NCBI GenBank assembly: GCA_947624755.1
Contig: CANQLQ010000105.1
Span: forward strand, 1 to 6,937
DNA: 6,937 nucleotides
Reading direction: 5' to 3'
DNA from: an uncultured Clostridia bacterium
GTDB lineage: Bacteria > Bacillota > Clostridia > Oscillospirales > Acutalibacteraceae
A program made the translations under genes and the position numbers. Below the pieces are notes generated by a model. The model was not told the origin of the DNA. It did no database searches and worked only from the letters and a program-made list of their open reading frames with translations. Positions 5,605 to 6,937 of the stretch are shown piece by piece. The stretch's first letter is position 1. Each line of letters opens with the position of its first letter.

Positions 5605-6195
5605 ATGATGAATATTATCTGGCCGTGTCTTGTAATTTTTGCTTTCTTGTCGAGCATATTTACCGGAAATATGGAAGCTTTTTCCCAATCAATAATACAG
5701 GGAGGACAGGATGCGGTGAGTCTTCTTTTAAGGCTTGTTGCAATGCTTTGCCTTTGGGGAGGAATAATGGAAATTGCCGAACAGGCAGGCGTTACAAAAG
5801 CCTTAAGCCGTCTTATGTATCCGGTAATAAAGTTGATTTTTCCCCGACTTAAAAAGGAAAATTATATTCTTGAAGCAATATCGATGAATATAACAGCCAA
5901 TGTCCTTGGTCTTGGAAATGCGTCCACTCCGCTCGGACTTGAAGCGATGAAAAGATTGCAGACCATAAATACCAATACATCCGTAGCAAGTGATGAAATG
6001 ATTGTCTTTGTTGTAATGAACACAGCCGCAATGCATATTATTCCGACAACCGTTGCGACTCTTCGCGGACAGTACGGCTCTTCCAATCCTATGGAAATTA
6101 TGCCGGCATCAATACTTACCTCTTTTTGTGCGCTGACTGTCGCGATTACAACGGCGAAACTCGGAAACCGCCTTTTGAAAGGAAAGCAGAAATGA
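5605..6195 (+). CDS. spmA: Spore maturation protein A
   Basis: This 196-residue integral membrane protein equals the length of Bacillus subtilis SpmA. SpmA and SpmB act together in dehydration of the spore core; loss in Bacillus gives less heat-resistant spores. Both belong to the nucleoside-recognition (Gate) domain group, which suggests transport, but the substrate is unknown. Hydrophobic segments lie near residues 4-20, 38-56, 130-150 and 167-183. Conserved-looking motifs are WGGIMEIAEQAG (51-62), NITANVLGLGNASTPLGLEAM (95-115) and MNTAAMHIIPTTVATLRG (138-155). The frame opens at GTG 5593, but that GTG is part of the Shine-Dalgarno GAGTGGTGA, so ATG 5605 (MMNIIW) or 5608 is the start. Its TGA stop overlaps the spmB start as ATGA. 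No dacB lies upstream, unlike in Bacillus. Confidence 0.95.
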   Translation: MMNIIWPCLVIFAFLSSIFTGNMEAFSQSIIQGGQDAVSLLLRLVAMLCLWGGIMEIAEQAGVTKALSRLMYPVIKLIFPRLKKENYILEAISMNITANVLGLGNASTPLGLEAMKRLQTINTNTSVASDEMIVFVVMNTAAMHIIPTTVATLRGQYGSSNPMEIMPASILTSFCALTVAITTAKLGNRLLKGKQK

Positions 6196-6725
6196 ACAAT
6201 TTTATGAATATTGTCGGAATATGGGCGCTTCCGGCTATGGTGGTATCAATTGTAGTTTTCGGTCTTTTTAAAAAGGTAAAAATTTTTGACTGCTTTATAA
6301 AAGGAGCAAAAGAAGGGCTCGTAACGGTTTATAATCTTCTGCCGACAATTACGGGACTTGTTGTCGCTATTACGATGCTAAAAGCAAGCGGAGGTATGGA
6401 GCTTATTGCGAAGCTGTTTTCTCCGGTTTCGCACTTGCTCGGTATTCCGCAGGAAGTGACCCCCATGGCTCTTATCAGTCCGGTCTCGGGAGGAGGTTCG
6501 CTTTCTCTTTTTGAAAGTGTACTCAAAGAATACGGTCCCGACTCGTTTCTCGGAAGAGTCGGCTCTGTTCTTATGGGGTCAACGGACACAACGCTCTATG
6601 CCGTAACCGTATATTTTTCCGCTGTCGGAATCAAAAAAACAAGACATACTCTTTATGCGGGACTATTGGCAGATTTCACATCATTTATCTTATCATCATT
6701 CTTTGTAAGACTAACATTATATTAA
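6192..6725 (+). CDS. spmB: Spore maturation protein B
   Basis: This 177-residue membrane protein is close to the 178 of Bacillus subtilis SpmB and is the partner of SpmA in spore core dehydration. It carries the same Gate-type fold. Hydrophobic segments fall at about 6-25, 46-64, 126-146 and 155-173. Characteristic motifs are NLLPTITGLVVAITML (48-63), PMALISPVSGGGSLSLFE (91-108) and GSVLMGSTDTTLYAVTVYF (124-142). ATG 6192 is chosen over earlier in-frame codons because it overlaps the spmA stop by four bases (ATGA) and has AAAGGA eight bases upstream, so translation is coupled. The TAA stop is followed after 5 bases by the hairpin of the right-edge repeat. That repeat occupies the 3' UTR, and no U-tract terminator is seen. 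Confidence 0.95.
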   Translation: MNNFMNIVGIWALPAMVVSIVVFGLFKKVKIFDCFIKGAKEGLVTVYNLLPTITGLVVAITMLKASGGMELIAKLFSPVSHLLGIPQEVTPMALISPVSGGGSLSLFESVLKEYGPDSFLGRVGSVLMGSTDTTLYAVTVYFSAVGIKKTRHTLYAGLLADFTSFILSSFFVRLTLY

Positions 6726-6729
6726 TGCA

Positions 6730-6902
6730 GGCACGCATGGCGTGCAGCAATTACGCGAGGTAGATTTATGTAAGCTTTTACTCTTATGCCGCGAAACGAC
6801 TTGCGTTGTTAACTGTAATAGTTTTAGTCAGTGGGCATCGTCCACGGAGATTACACAGGTAAGATTTATATAAGTCTTGATACTAACACCACTGCACGCG
6901 TA
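6730..6902 (+). repeat. Right copy of long dispersed repeat (inverted partner of 1-171)
   Basis: The block has the same elements as the left copy in inverse order: hairpin GCACGC-ATG-GCGTGC (6731-6745); CAATTACGCG...GTAGATTTAT; CGCGAAACGACTTGC with hairpin AACGAC-TTGC-GTTGTT (6795-6810); boundary GGGCATCGTCC (6833-6843); near-palindrome AAGATTTATATAAGTCTT (6861-6878); and ACACCACTGCACGCGTA (6886-6902). Against the left copy there are about 20 differences. They are concentrated near 6768-6776 and 6818-6830 and spare most paired bases. It follows the spmB stop directly. Confidence 0.85.
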
Positions 6903-6937
6903 GGGGCGACCCCATGTGGTCGCCCACGGGCATCGCC
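6903..6937. repeat. GC-rich hairpin module at the window end
   Basis: GGGCGACC (6904-6911) pairs perfectly with GGTCGCCC (6918-6925) around a 6-base loop. A further boundary motif GGGCATCGCC (6928-6937) then runs into the window end. This looks like the next module of the same mosaic, cut by the window border. No T-run follows within the window. Confidence 0.65.

Noticed and set aside
1..6902. Composite transposon or genomic island bounded by the inverted repeats
   Set aside because: The enclosed genes are core functions (lepA, spmAB) and there is no transposase, integrase or target-site evidence.

Overview
The window looks like chromosomal DNA of a spore-forming gut-type member of the Clostridia, most likely in or near the Oscillospiraceae/Ruminococcaceae. 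Three things point there: the moderate-to-low GC coding style, the Gram-positive Shine-Dalgarno sites (AAAGGAG, GAGTGGTGA), and the spore maturation pair spmA-spmB. The placement is by style and gene content, not by a search.

Layout from left to right. Positions 1-343 hold no gene. They carry a mosaic of dispersed palindromic repeats that runs up to the stop codon of lepA. lepA (elongation factor 4) lies on the minus strand at 344-2152 with its own promoter. Positions 2162-2697 contain that promoter, an 89-bp near-palindromic MITE-like element, a small hairpin and a short unassigned minus-strand reading frame. A CNNM/HlyC-CorC membrane protein gene is on the minus strand at 2698-4035, with a good sigma-A promoter at 4090-4118. 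Divergent from it on the plus strand is a small MIF/phenylpyruvate tautomerase-like gene (4183-4524) that ends in a clear intrinsic terminator. Next comes an XRE-family regulator (4860-5273) with its own promoter and terminator. A spacer holds a further repeat copy and two adjacent hairpins. The translationally coupled spmA-spmB pair (5605-6725) follows, and then another repeat block runs to the window end.

The genes are individually ordinary and form only one obvious operon (spmA-spmB). The rest are monocistronic units with their own promoters or terminators. No defence system, phage, transposase, CRISPR array, tRNA or rRNA was found.

The least ordinary aspect is the repeat family. A block of about 172 bp at the left edge (1-171) is repeated in inverted orientation at the right edge (6730-6902), at roughly 85-90% identity by eye. 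A partial third copy lies upstream of spmA, and a partial fourth lies against lepA. Its short hairpin (GCACGC-ATG-GCGTGC in gene orientation) starts 3-5 bases after the stop codons of both lepA and spmB. A second internal hairpin keeps its pairing in all three copies through G-T wobbles. This suggests a modular, REP/BIME-like extragenic element that settles at gene 3' ends.
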